A DNA stretch of 64,000 nt from Helopsaltes ochotensis (Eukaryota > Chordata > Aves > Passeriformes > Locustellidae): contig VXBM01001223.1 in the NCBI GenBank assembly GCA_013400155.1, positions 108,587 to 172,586 of the forward strand, given 5' to 3'. Positions within the stretch are counted from its first letter, which is position 1. Every line of letters starts with the position of its first letter. The position numbers and the translations under genes were made by a program. The notes below the pieces were generated by a model that saw nothing but the letters and a program-made list of their open reading frames with translations, had not been told where the DNA came from and did not search any database. Below are positions 1 through 11,652 of the stretch, in pieces.

Positions 1-1
1 A

Positions 2-93
<92 letters not shown>

Positions 94-97
94 AAAA
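1..97. repeat. (AAAG)n microsatellite, open at window start
   Basis: About 23 uninterrupted AAAG units run from the first base and end in a short A run. The array continues to the left of the window, so its true length is unknown. It is a purine-only tract on the plus strand and probably length-polymorphic. Confidence 0.97.
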
Positions 98-2892
98 ATA
101 CGCATTTCCTGGAGTTACACTAAGATTTTCTAGACGTACTTATAGATTTCAAGTGATCATGATTTCATTCATTCACTATAAAACAGCAACACCCAGAGAA
201 TAACAGAAAAGTGGAGACTGAGCAAACTGTTACAGAAAAGAGCAAAAATTATGGCCTTTAATTTGATAGGATAAGAAATATATACTCACAGAACAAGCTA
301 TATGCATAAATAAAATCAAGTATCTGGAACATTTTCTTGGGGAAAAAAAGGCAAGAAGTGCCTTTTTTCCCTGTCCTTTCTTGTTCAAGTATAATAATTT
401 ACTTTAATTTTTACGCCAATATCTTAAAAAGTAAAGGTCAAAAGTTACCACATGCCAACTGATTTCAGATTCAATTTCAGTGTAACTTCTACATCACCTC
501 CAAGGCAAGCTTTTTCTCATACAACTTCAGATGCAAATTCAATTTGACGTAATTAAGCATTGTCAAAAGCTCATGCTTTTATTTAGGATTTATTTCATCT
601 TAGTCAATTAACAGGTTGATTAACAGAAGCAAGCCTGCCTTACACCGAAATAAGATTCTGCAGAGCCCCCTGTACCATAAATCTGACTTCACACTTTGAA
701 TTCTATATCCGGTAGTACATAAGACTCATTTATGTCATCTCCATTCTCTGATAGAAACCTTAATCTAAAAGACTGAAGAAAACTGAGAGCTTAAGGAGGA
801 TACACAGTTCAGGATAAAGCACACCTAGTAAAAGTAAACACATGCAAGACAACACTGAACACTTTGCGTAAGTCCAGGTAGATGATCTCAATTGCCTTGC
901 CCAATGCCAATGCCATGATTCCATCATAAAATGCCTCCAGATTTGCTAGGATTAAAACCAGAACATCTAGTTTTAAGTCACATATAATAAACCAGTTACA
1001 AACTTAGGTACAAGAAGCATGTCCCAAAATCTTCTTGAAATAAATAATTTTTGGACACCCATAACAAGGTATGAAATGGCAGTGCAGAGCACTCTTATGG
1101 AAATACAGTAGCACAGATGAAAAGTCATAGTTGGCTTAATGCTATCAAAATAAGTCTTTAGATAGCAACACTTCATGGCTAGGCAGAAAGATATTGAGAC
1201 AGTTGTATACACAGTGGCACTTACAGAAACCTCAGGGGATTTCAGACAGACTTGGAAGCAGAGATCACAGCAATGACAAAGAACACAGAACACAAGGGCA
1301 CACTGCAGGCATTTTCCACACTTTTGGAAAATATGTATGGCCACTTATCAGAGGAGCAAGCCTGAGAGACCACCAGAGGAGAGTTTCAAGCAGCAGCACA
1401 CTACACATGGAATGTAGAACTACAGAAAGCCCCTTCTGTAATAATGACTGCAATGTATTCCTAAGTGACACCTTTATAAAGGGAAAGTACAGAAAAGCGC
1501 CTGTTACAAATATTTGAGGAGGTGAATTAACAGTGAGGTTTGTTAAAAGGTAGTTCGCTGGATAAAGTGCTGACAGAATAAATGAAGACAGCACAAACTC
1601 AGACTATGTACATTCTAATGAAAAGACAGAAACGTTCTCTTTATCCCTTATTTCAAAAATTACAGAAATATTTTTAGAAAGATAAAACTGTATTTATCTT
1701 CAAGTGAAAATTAGAAGGAAACATGAGCTCTGATAAACATCAAAAAAGCAAATTAAGCTACTGCAGGTATAGAAATGAGTAGGAAAAGATTGTAGCATAT
1801 CAGACAAAGGAAGCTTCACAGAGATGAGAGGAACAATAACTTCTTAAAATATCAAAGGCGCAATAAAGGAATAGTTATAGAAGTTATTGACAGTTGCAGA
1901 AATTGTTGGCTTCAGTATTCCTTAGAGACCAGAATGCACTTCGCAAGGTGACACCTAGAATAGAATTCCTGGTACTAAAAGTATCAATTAGGGGAAGTGT
2001 GAGAATACTAAAATATATTTGAAATAAATCTCCCAGTTTCTCTCAGTATCTACTGCATTGTAAAATGTGTCATACCACAGCAAGCTGTGATACATAAGTG
2101 AGTTAAGAAAAAATAGACTGGACAGACAGAAAAACATGCAGCCTAGGTAGACCCTTGTATGGACTAAAGGTGTTAGCAACAGTCAAGGCAGAGTCCACCA
2201 ACTATGCACAATATCTCCACAAATCTTGTCTGAGTTTACTTGGTACAACAAAGACAAGAAAATAGGTTAAAGGAGATATGGCTCCTTAGCCCACACTGTC
2301 ATATGTCAACAAGCTGTAGCTAATATTTTGATTTTTGATTTTGAAATTTCCTATTAAAGAGGGAGAGACATCCAAACACCTGATTTCTCTAACAAGCCCT
2401 ACTAAGGGTATCCCAACCAGCTGCAGTCTAGAAGTGCTCAGATGACAGAGTTTTCCATAGCAGACATGATACTGCAAAAACCTTTTAGATGCTTTGACAT
2501 ATGAGCCAATTCAACTTCACTGTTGATCTTAAATATTCGATCTGTCATTTGTACCCCATAAACTGCCAACACACAACAGAGTGTGGCTATTGTAATAGCA
2601 AGAGATTGTTAGGAAAAGCTACAAAATATTATTTTCACATACTATAAGGAAAAATAAATAGTCCCAAACCACCTACTCATATTTTGTTCCAAAACTTGTG
2701 TACCAGTGAGTTTAGCTGTATAGCTATAAAAGCTCTGTACAGCTAGGAAGTGAAGTGGTATGAGGAAGATGTTGACTGAATTTCAAGGAAGAGAACAAAA
2801 TTATCTAAACAATTAAGAGGCAGGAGTCATAAGGACTATAGGAACAAACACCTAGAATTCTTTTTTTCTAAAATATTCCAAATTTTACTTAC
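98..2892. other. Unique AT-rich sequence, no supported gene
   Basis: I see no recognisable repeat family or convincing exon here. Overlapping minus-strand open frames exist around 970-1600, including one of 123 codons. They overlap in several frames at once, show no codon preference and lack a consistent splice-site pair, so I treat them as chance. If the exon candidate at 2893-3053 is real, this stretch is its downstream intron or flank. Confidence 0.5.
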
Positions 2893-3053
2893 CACTGCTG
2901 CACTGCTCTTTCTCACATTCTCCAGTCCTCCACAGAGAGCTTTTCTGTCCTTCTGTGAAGCTTAATTCTATATTACTACCCTCTAATTTCCATGGAATTC
3001 CTTCATTTTCCATCAAACCAATAAATATTTCACTCAGTACATAATTTAATGCA
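2893..3053 (-). CDS. Candidate internal coding exon, unknown protein
   Basis: On the minus strand, an acceptor (CAACTTTTTTCAG) precedes base 3053 and a consensus donor (GTG|GTAAGT) follows base 2893. The 161 bases between them stay open in the frame that starts with one base of a split codon. The peptide reads ALNYVLSEIFIGLMENEG, then GIPWKLEGSNIELSFTEG, and ends near GECEKEQCSSG. The exon ends one base into a codon. Its entry phase matches the exit phase of the exon candidate at 10344-10489, giving AG+T = Ser at the joint. I do not recognise the family. The upstream frame is also open past the acceptor to an ATG, so a chance open frame remains possible. Confidence 0.5.
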
Positions 3054-4820
3054 CTGAAAAAAGTTGCCCACTTTGGCAAATGGGGAGATTTTGTATTCAC
3101 TGTTCTTCTTTCAAGCCCAAAAAATGACTGACTCACTTCTCACAGTATAAATTCTAAGAATGTTAGAAATGTAAACAACAGAAAGAAGAGGTCAAAAAGT
3201 CTGATTCAATAAAATTTAAGCTGCATTACTACACATCAGCACTGGTTCTGTCAGGTAGACCCTGGGAACAATAGAGTAGAGGGCTCATGTCTAAAATTTG
3301 CTCTCTCAAAACAAGGAATATAAAGGGAGTCACATTAAAGCTGAAAAAACAAACTGCCCTCTGACAATCTGCTCAAAACATGTACAAAACACAAATTTCA
3401 GGAGGTCATTGCTAGGCAAGTAAAATAAAATGCATACAATAAAAATGGCTTTGAACAAATCAATCAGTGAAATATTTACCTCAGAAGAAAGACAGGGGTT
3501 AAAAATTAAACCTGCTAGGAATTCAACGTGTATATTGCACACTGATATGGAAATCCTGTGTCAAATTTCCTCTTTACCCATACATTAAGTTATGGTAATT
3601 TGCTCTGTTAGGCTTTTAAAGAATGCAAGTATTGTGTACAATCACATTTAGAACAGATGGAAGGTGAATTAATAATGGAGCAACAAAAGTGCATAATTTT
3701 GTACAGTACATCTCAGAATGAAAACATTATATTTCCCATGGGCAAAGGATCTAATAATTTACAACACTGGCTGTACTCTCGAGTTACACACTACCCAAAT
3801 TAATCACTATGAGTCTTACTGGCCTGGAGTTCAAGCCAACGTGTATCATGAAGAGAAGACGTCAAAGCCGTAAATTTGCAGATACAGTTGAGATCGAACC
3901 AAAGTGATCTATTTGGCTACATGGTTGTCATTCTTCTCTGATTCAGATGATGGTACTTTTTAAGAGATCATTTGAAAATAAAGACTTTTTTAATTGTTAT
4001 TTGGTGACAATCATCAAATTAGACAGAATTTCCACCATGTTTATCATATCCAGAGGTTATTACATGAGTCTTCAGGAAAGATATCTAAATGAAAAGGCCT
4101 CTAAGCCAGAGAGACAAAAAGAAAAAAAAAATCCACACAAATAAAATTATCTTTTAAATACTAATATACTTTTAGAGAAGTTAGATTTCTGGTCCTGACA
4201 CTTTAAAGACTCTCAGTATTCCAGAAACACATTTCCACATATGAAAAATAAGTTACAAAATCACAGCTTTCCTGAAGTCTATGCCTTTTTAATACTATTT
4301 AACTATTAATATTTTTATCTTCCTCTAAGCCTTGATCAAACAACTGAAGTCAGATTAAAGAAATAAAAATTATTTTCAGGAGTAAGAAAATAGAACATAA
4401 TGAACTCAAGCCTAATTCAGTAGGGAGTATGAACACAAAAAACATTTTTCTTGGACAAAGGGCCCAGGTGAGATCTAAGGTTCCAACTCAGTTAACTATT
4501 GCAGTATTTCCTCTTCAATCATACAAATAGTTCCACTAATTTCAAAATTATTTAAAATAATAATTTTGCATCCAGCTTATGTTTGTCAAAAATGAAAAGA
4601 AAGGTTAGAATTCATACCTATGTGTCTGTAACACAAAGGCACACCTGTCACCAAGGCAGATGTATGTGGTATAGAGGAATTTTACTCTGGCAAGTTATTT
4701 TCCAATATATTGCCTTTTTACAGTAAGCTTTCAGGACAATACTCTACAGTTATGAAACAAGATCAGCAGGGAAATAGAAGATTCAAGTATTTTCATTTTG
4801 GTTAGTGGTGTGTTCCTCTT
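3054..4820. other. Probable intron, no recognisable elements
   Basis: This is AT-rich unique sequence. It lies between the two minus-strand exon candidates, so it would be part of one roughly 7.3-kb intron (3054-10343) if they belong together. No mobile element or coding signal stands out. A donor-like CAG|GTAAAT pattern on the minus strand near 3480 lacks a credible partner. Confidence 0.4.
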
Positions 4821-4849
4821 CAGGTAATTATTTTCCAAATAATTACCTG
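4821..4849. other. Perfect 13-bp inverted repeat (hairpin)
   Basis: CAGGTAATTATTT at 4821-4833 is followed by the loop TCC and by AAATAATTACCTG at 4837-4849. All 13 pairs match. The nearby AATAATTAC at 4850-4858 repeats part of the right arm. The arms are AT-rich and there is no T-run terminator context. The function is unknown. Confidence 0.9.
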
Positions 4850-4906
4850 AATAATTACTTCACTGTTGGAGTATACCTTCAGAAAATAAATTCATGGCAT
4901 ATATTG

Positions 4907-5002
4907 TATTAGTATTAGTATTAGTATTAGTATTAGTATTAGTATTAGTATTAGTATTAGTATTAGTATTAGTATTAGTATTAGTATTATAGTATTAGTA
5001 TT
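4907..5002. repeat. (TATTAG)n hexamer array
   Basis: About 16 copies of TATTAG run in tandem. One copy near 4987-4991 is altered (TATTATAG). The unit equals TTAGTA or CTAATA in other phases. It is not the vertebrate telomere unit TTAGGG. Confidence 0.95.
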
Positions 5003-8000
5003 GTTATACATATTTCTTTTCAAGGACATGGGAGTTCCCTGCTTACAATTTTATTTTCTCCAGTAAAATTATGTATCTAATCAACCTGATGCAAGGAATT
5101 ACTCTACAATAAACTCAGTGATTGGACCTTTCAAAGGACCCACCAGCTTGGAAAAAAAAAGTGTGCATTGGTAGGGATTTCAGAGCCATCAGAGCAAATG
5201 AGGAGTAACTGGGTTTCAATTGCTCTTCCTTCAGCAGGACCCTCTGCTCCATATCTGATTAGAAGCTCTTGGGGGAAAGCTGCGATTCCTAGGTAAGGAA
5301 AGGAAGTTTCGTTAGATGGCGCTATTTCCTCTAAACCGGGACATAGGAATTGACGGGGACTCTACATGGTGGCACCAGAACTCCTGAACAATGTTTAAAT
5401 CAAAATCACTAGCCGTGCAGGATCATTAAATAATCCTATGGAATTTTTAGAAGAGCATCACAGTAAAACTGGAGCTCAGCCCAGAATAATATTCCTGATG
5501 GATGAGTAACATTTGCTTCAAATTCAATTGCATTGATTCAATTTCAGTATCACTGTCAGGCGCTTCCAAGCATTTTAAAGGATTACGGCTGAACATCAGC
5601 TTTTCTCTTACAATGCACTTCTGTGCATTACTTTAGATGCGTGGTCTGTATGCACAAGTGCCTACAAACCCAGGCAAATAACTTAGTATATTTATTAGTG
5701 CTGCAGATAGAAACCAAAATTGTTGACTATAATTTGTGTTTGGAGCCAAGGGACTCCCAGCTTCAGTTTTAGACTAGCTTGGAAAAAGTTCTGCATTGGG
5801 TATCAAGTAGGAGAATAATGATATACAGAACAAATAAAATCTTAGTTCAGGTATGAATAGAGTTATAACACTGAAGTTTGGCAGAGAGAGAGAGAGACAA
5901 AACTGTTTTATTAAACAAACTTGTAACCTTGCAGGGAAAAAAGTCAGTCTGCCTGCAAAGTGTGGTTTTCTTCTTGATTTTTACTTTCAATATTCAGGAA
6001 GTATATAACTCAAAAAATAACACATGCATGTTTAATTAGCCAGACTTTGAGAAGAAATTTTTGGAAAAGAGATACTGGAAGAGGTAGCTGAACAAACTTT
6101 TATTTTTGCTGCATGTTTATTGGTGGACAGAGGAGGCTGTGCCATTTCACAGCAGATTTAGATAGCTAATCTGAACAAACAGCTCTGCCATTTCCTCGCT
6201 TGAATGCTTAATTTGTTAGCCTTCAGATTTATCTTACCTGCTTTTCACACAAATGACAAACATGTTGCAATCCCTCAAAAAAAAAAAAAAGTCTAACAGT
6301 AAACTTTCATGCTTATTCCCTTAAAGAAAATTAAAAGAGAGGGAAAAGAAAAGTAGAAAAGAAATCTCAATGCGGAAAATCCTCATACCACATCAAGGTC
6401 ATCTGGCAGCATTCAGGATTTTGGGGAACAATGAAAGATTGTTCACCACTACCAGAATCTAGAAGATTAAATATAAAACAGTTCTATAAACGTAAGGTTC
6501 TTTCCATAACATGAACTTTCATAAACATATAGGAAATCTCAGGAAAGTGCACACTTTTTATAACTGTTTGTGTTTCTTATCCTATGGGACATTTCAAATG
6601 GGCTTGTCTGAAGGGATCAAGAACATGACATAAAATAATAAGAAGTCTACACAACATTGCTCCATTTCTTTTCTCTCTTATATTCAGTTGCTGGTTTACA
6701 TTCTTTAAACTCCCATACTTTCACAGTTCCACAAAACCAAAGAGGAAACAGAGGACTGAATTAAATCCACAAAAAAACCAAAAAAATCCTGATACCAATA
6801 CCTCAGAAGGCTAAGATTCTCAGTAGTTGGTTGTCCAGAATCAGCTTTCACTGGCCAGTTGCTTAAACATCTGCCTTGTAAACAAATCCGTTTGTTTACA
6901 AAAACACCATTAATGCACAGTTGAAGCTTTCCATTCATTTGTGAGATTTTCCTCTTAGGAAAATCTTCAGTCAAAAATTATCTTACGAGTAACAGTTTAA
7001 TGAGGTTGCAGGAACTAAACTACCTTGCCCCAAGGCAAAGTCCTCTAGAGGTTAACTGGGAATTTGCCCTTGAACAATACGTACTATATTTCATTGCATT
7101 TATCAGGTCATTTTACATTGTAACATAGCCTATAAAGGAAATACACAATCTCAAAGGCATCAGAAAACTATAACCTCTTTGAGAAAAACTGGGCTTTGTT
7201 TAAAAAAACAAAAACCGCAGCCCCAAAGGCCAGATTCCAAACTCTGTTGTATGAGTCTATTTGCAGAGAAACTATTAATTTCAACCCTAATTAGGAATTC
7301 ACCCTGACTTCTGGCAAAAGTAAATATCTAGAATCTTAAATGCAGGAATGCCGTCCTCATTTGAGGGGAGGCTCCACTCTAAAGGTCTTTTGGGAATTAT
7401 CATTTGGGATCAAAGTACTTTCGAAATACTTTCTTACTGTGGCACGGTATGAACTTGCATTGATTTCAGTGGACTTACCTGACAATAGTAAAATTTTAAT
7501 CCCTGAGTATGATACCTGAATTTAGTCAATGCAGAACTCCATAAAGTAATGGAATGTATTTATGCATTATTTCTCTCATTTAATTAGAAGTACAATTTTA
7601 TCTATAGTTACAAGCTAAAAACCAGTGAAGTCTTCTCATATTTTTGGTCCAATATTTGAGAGCACTGAAAAGCACTTAAGAAATAGCTTGTGAGCTGACA
7701 TTTAGGACCTAAATGCCAATGGTCACTGCACACCTCATAAAGCAAAGAGGATTTTCTTTTACTGAATTTGGCATTTTATTACTAATATTCTTATAACTTT
7801 GAGCATTATTCTATCAGCTTTGGCCATTCAAAAGGTCTGCACCATGAGAATGAACATGAACTTTATTATTTGTTTCAGTGGGTGTAATAGTGATCACTCA
7901 TATTCAGAAGACAAAGTCTAATTTCCTCCCTGCTTTTCCAGGAGTTCTACAAGTAGAACTAACTGGAAAGCAATCTGAGTGCATGAAGACAGAAAACTAT

Positions 8001-8581
8001 ACAAAGTACAAAACCTAAATTACAATTTAAAGGAAGAAAACAAAAATCCTCTGGTGCATGTGGTAAGTGCACCTGGGAACTTTTATTTCTGTGCATTACA
8101 TCTCAAATTTCCTATCTTTGAGTGGTACAGGAAGATAAGAAAATTAATTTAGACATCATTAGTGGAAAAAAACCTCATAAAATGATGAAGCTCCTCCCTT
8201 TCAGATGGAAGTGTATCTAGAACATTTAACCATAGGCAGAAAAACAGGAAGAATGCCTTGTTTTCATGGAAAAGTCACTGTAAGAACTTATTGTTAACAT
8301 ATGTTACTGACAAAAGCCATGGGAGCTCATATAAGCTACCTCAGTGGATATAAGGCTACCCTCTTTCCCTCTTACAGAGAGAACTTCCCATGCATAATTT
8401 ACTTTTTTACTAGTGAACTCAAAAGTTATCTTCTGCACCACTGAAAATCAAAACAAGAACAAAAAAAAGTGGCAGGGGGATCTTGACATGTTGTCCACAT
8501 TAGGACAGAAATAAGGTTTGATCAAGTCTGATCCCAAATCCTTTCACTTGTGTTTTCTACCATAATCATCCATCTCTCAGG
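5003..8581. other. Unique AT-rich sequence with minor low-complexity tracts
   Basis: This is non-repetitive sequence with a short GA run (5883-5897) and an A14 run (6277-6290). It would continue the putative intron. A CAG|GTAAGT donor motif on the minus strand at about 7478 and an AG|GTAAGA at about 6233 define only 36-bp pseudo-exon candidates. An 89-codon minus-strand open frame at 6705-6974 has no splice context. I see no gene here. Confidence 0.45.
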
Positions 8582-9181
8582 TGTCCTGGTTTAACCCCAC
8601 GTGGCAAGAAAGCACCACGCACACATTTACTACCCAACCCCCCGGTGGGGCTGGCAGGAGAATCAGAAAAAAAAACCACTTCTGCATTGAGCTAAGAATA
8701 TTTTAATAATAGAAACAAAGTAAAGTGCAATAATAATTGCATTTTAATGCAATATTAATGGCAATAATTAATATTAATATTAATTAATATTAATGGCTAT
8801 AGTAATAATGAAAAGAGAGAAACAAATTAGGTTGAATACAACTGCTCACAACCTCCTGACTCACTCCTAGTTGATTCCTGAGAAACAATCCCTCACTTCT
8901 GGCCAATTCCACTAATTTATATAGCTAGAAAAAAGTTGTATGGTATGGAATATCACGTTCAGGTCAGCTGTTCTGGCTGTGCTCCCTGCCAGCTCTTAGT
9001 TCAGCCCCTCACTAGCAGAGAATGAGACACTGGAAAGTCCTTGACTTAGCATAAGCACTACTTAGCAACAATCCAAACAGCAGTGTGTTATCAACATTAT
9101 TCTCATACTAAATCCAAAAGACATCATTGTACCAGTTACTAAGAAGAAAACTAATTCTATCCTAGCTGAAACCAGGCCACA
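8582..9181 (-). mobile_element. Solo LTR of an avian endogenous retrovirus (TGTCCTGGTTT family)
   Basis: Read on the minus strand, this starts TGTGGCCTGGTTTCAGCTAG and ends GGGTTAAACCAGGACA, so both ends carry the near-inverted CCTGGTTT/AAACCAGG termini of a common songbird LTR family. Landmarks follow in the expected sense order: a TATATAAAT promoter-like motif near 8930 and an AT-rich 3' part. That part has been expanded or rearranged into palindromic ATTAAT repeats (about 8730-8805). Length is 600 bp. No internal retroviral sequence adjoins it, so it is a solo LTR. The flanks share CTCA but not in exact register, so a target duplication is not proven. Family assignment is from memory of avian repeats. 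Confidence 0.75.
8727..8806. repeat. AT-rich palindromic ATTAAT expansion inside the LTR
   Basis: Repeated TAATAAT, ATTGCATTTTAATGCAAT and AATATTAATATTAATTAATATTAATG motifs make a locally self-complementary block. It looks like a private expansion within the host LTR. Confidence 0.7.
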
Positions 9182-9236
9182 GCTCACACCCAAAAGAAAG
9201 CTTATCCTTGCCAGAAAATCCAATGTGAAGGATGAA

Positions 9237-9238
<2 letters not shown>

Positions 9239-9272
<34 letters not shown>

Positions 9273-9273
9273 N

Positions 9274-9327
<54 letters not shown>
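9239..9327. repeat. Long poly-T tract with one ambiguous base
   Basis: An almost pure T run of about 89 bases has a single N at 9273. Read on the minus strand it is a poly-A preceded by ATTAAA about 17 bases upstream (TTACATTAAAAACTG), so an old retrocopy tail is conceivable. The length and the N make an assembly artefact equally likely. Confidence 0.9.
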
Positions 9328-9328
<1 letters not shown>

Positions 9329-10343
9329 TTAAGATTACAGTTTTTAATGTAAGATTTGGTAGAGATGGGAAAACCAAGACTGCTGCTATGGCTGTTTAGA
9401 AGAGAAAGGTCCCACAGAAAGGACAGTCAGACTTTGTTTTACCCTGGTCTCCTCTTAGACCAGCTGCTCTGTTGTCAGTGTAGCTGCACTGGCTGTGAGA
9501 ATCTCCTAGTGAGGGTATCCTGAGAGCACTGAAGCACCACACAAAGGTTCAATGCAATTATGTTCTTAAGCGAGGGCACTGTTTAACTCCGTGCATTTTA
9601 TTTTTAAAACAGAGCATGATTTCTATTTTTTTCTCTTCTCAGAGGGAGGAAATTGGTAAGTCATATGTTTCCAAACGTGGCAACACAGTTTAATATTTAT
9701 TGCTTTAGGGAAAACAATATATTGCTTAAAGAAAAAATAAATTCAATATAATAAAACCAATAAAATTATCATTGAGTGTAAGCATTATAATCAAGGCCTT
9801 CTTTAATACCCCGACTAGAAAAAGTAACCTAACAATTCTTATTCTCTTTACTACTACCTATTCAGAAGCAATTGGATGAGTCCATTAACTCCTTTTCTTT
9901 CTCTTGTCAACACAACAAAAAGACTTAAACTATTTCTTAGTACTGAAACTTATGAGCATTTGTTCATGAATTCTATAATAATCCATACTTTTATGTAGCA
10001 TATGAGAAATAGAAAGGTACAAATATATGTTATTTTTCTCTTCAATTTATATCTATGGAAAACAATAAAATGCAAGTTTATCACAATCTACATAGAAAAG
10101 AGCAGAAAGTAAGGAAACGTAAGTATGGTTTATGCTGCATTTCTTACTATCATGTGAGGAAAGGAAGTAAGATGTCATTGAAATCAAACCTAAGCCCCAA
10201 ATTTTTAATACTCAACAATTATTATTTAGTATATTCATCATATTTATTACATGTATTTCTATCTATTATATTTAGCATGTGGCAATATTAGTGGATAATA
10301 AGAACAGATTTGGTTAAAATGAACAATACACAAGTTGTCTTAC
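9328..10343. other. Unique sequence, possible intron; holds a micro-exon-like splice pair
   Basis: No gene is recognised. A very strong plus-strand acceptor (TTTTTTTCTCTTCTCAG) at 9626-9642 lies 13 bases before a GTAAGT donor at 9656. The plus-strand ORF at 10055-10291 is AT-rich and has no splice context, so it is treated as chance. Confidence 0.4.
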
Positions 10344-10489
10344 CTTTCCAATGCACTTTGTTCTAATCTTTCTTTCTCCTTCCTCTGACGTTCTTTGTTC
10401 TTCTTAACTCGAGTTTCCCACAGTCCTCTTATGACAGAAAAGTCAAATATTACCACCTGATGCCCCATATTGTTGACATTAAGCTTCTC
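10344..10489 (-). CDS. Candidate internal coding exon with coiled-coil tail, unknown protein
   Basis: On the minus strand, a pyrimidine-rich acceptor (TTCCTTTTCTG... TTGTTCTTGCAG) precedes base 10489 and the donor AAAG|GTAAGA follows base 10344. The 146 bases are open in phase 0. They encode a hydrophobic start (EKLNVNNMGHQVVIFDFSV, IRGLWETRVK) and then a strongly charged helix (KKNKERQRKEKERLEQSALE) typical of a coiled coil. The exon ends two bases into a codon, compatible with entry into 2893-3053. The peptide looks like real protein rather than random translation, but I cannot name the family. Upstream exons on the minus strand were not found in the window. Confidence 0.62.
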
Positions 10490-11173
10490 CTGCAAGAACA
10501 AGTCAACTCTTCAGAAAAGGAATAATGAGAAAAATAAAGATCCAAGCTATCATGTTTCATTAAAATTGTCTGGGGAAAAGAGCTGAAGTCATAAGAAATA
10601 TTAACATAGCTTGTTTTCCATCTTATCCAATTTATCGAGGGTTTTGTGCTGGCAGTAATCAATGTGGCACACAACTGACTTCTACATAAAATCCATGGCA
10701 ACAGCTACATGTTGAATTTTTTGTATTCCTTACATTTTTTCCTTTTCAAGATAAAGAGAGCTGCAAAAAAAATACTGGTTTGATTAAGTAACACTGATGA
10801 AAATAGCTTTAAAGGCTTTGCATTTTTAATAATTTCTCTGACTAATATTAAAATGAATTCTCATAAAGAATTTATTCATTTTAAATCATGCAAAAGCAAT
10901 TCATCTGGAGTTGTGTATTGATCTTTATGACCTCAAGCTATCCTATTTCAATGGAATTCGTGAAATTCCAGTGTTCCCATAAGTATGTGCTTATCTATGA
11001 AAGGCATTGAAAGACCAGCCTCATAACACACAAAAAAATTTACCTATGGCAGAGACATGAGTAAGGTTTTTGTGAACACACCATGGTCCCCACTTAGTAA
11101 CATGTCCTTATTCTGGCCAGTCAACAGGGTTGACTTTGGAGCAGCCAGGAGGGCCATGGCCAGGACCCTGAGG
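10490..11173. other. Unique sequence upstream of the exon candidate
   Basis: This is non-repetitive, AT-rich DNA and would be intron for the minus-strand candidate gene. The last six bases, CTGAGG, are the left target-site duplication of the adjacent solo LTR. Confidence 0.4.
11168..11173 (+). repeat. Left target-site duplication CTGAGG
   Basis: This is a perfect 6-bp match to the right copy at 11794-11799, directly flanking the TG...CA termini of the LTR. Six-base duplications are usual for class II (ERVK-like) elements. Confidence 0.85.
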
Positions 11174-11547
11174 TGTTGTATCGTGTTATTATATTGTAAT
11201 AATGTGGTTTGCCTGTACAAGTGATAGGAGAAACCCCATCCCCCTTTACCCCTTTCTTCCCCCACTTTTCCTTCCCCCATCCCTGTCATCCTCTCCCTGT
11301 CTTCACACATGCCATCCTCTCTGGGTCCCACCCTTGGCTTCCTCCTTTGTCTTACTTAAGTGGACCATCAAGTGTATCTATTGTCCAGGCCTCATATGGA
11401 ATGTGGCCAAACCGGTTTCCTCCCCCCAAATTTCCCTGGCTCCTTCTCCCCCTCGTTTACACTTTCGAGACAACCATAACCCTTCCCCTGTGCTGCTCAC
11501 ATTACAGCCTGTCCCCTCCCCAAACTCCTCCCCCTTTTCCCTTGCAC

Positions 11548-11553
11548 ATAAAA
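11548..11553 (+). promoter_or_regulatory. TATA-like box of the ERVK-type LTR
   Basis: ATAAAA lies in the context GCACATAAAACCCC, about 100 bases before the AATAAA at 11647. This is the right spacing for a short-R LTR promoter. Present-day activity is unknown. Confidence 0.6.
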
Positions 11554-11646
11554 CCCCTAAGAGTCACATGGGCAGGGAGTCAGTCGCCTTTCCATCGCAT
11601 CCTGCTCGGTGTCCACAAGTTCTGTGCCTCTCCATATTGGAGATGA

Positions 11647-11652
11647 AATAAA
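11647..11652 (+). terminator. LTR polyadenylation signal AATAAA
   Basis: A canonical AATAAA (GATGAAATAAACTGG) is placed between the TATA-like box and the U5-like segment. It supports plus orientation of the LTR. Confidence 0.65.

Noticed and set aside
973..1594. 123- and 109-codon minus-strand open frames
   Set aside because: Several frames are open together and cysteine-rich; a possible acceptor (GGTCTCTCAG) and donor (TCT|GTAAGT) exist, but the phase needed after exon 2893-3053 hits a stop at once.
4907..5002. Interstitial telomere repeat
   Set aside because: The unit is TATTAG, not TTAGGG; it is an ordinary microsatellite.
11202..11651. Two 145-150 codon plus-strand open frames
   Set aside because: They coincide with the C-rich U3 and R of the ERVK-like solo LTR and are proline-rich by composition.
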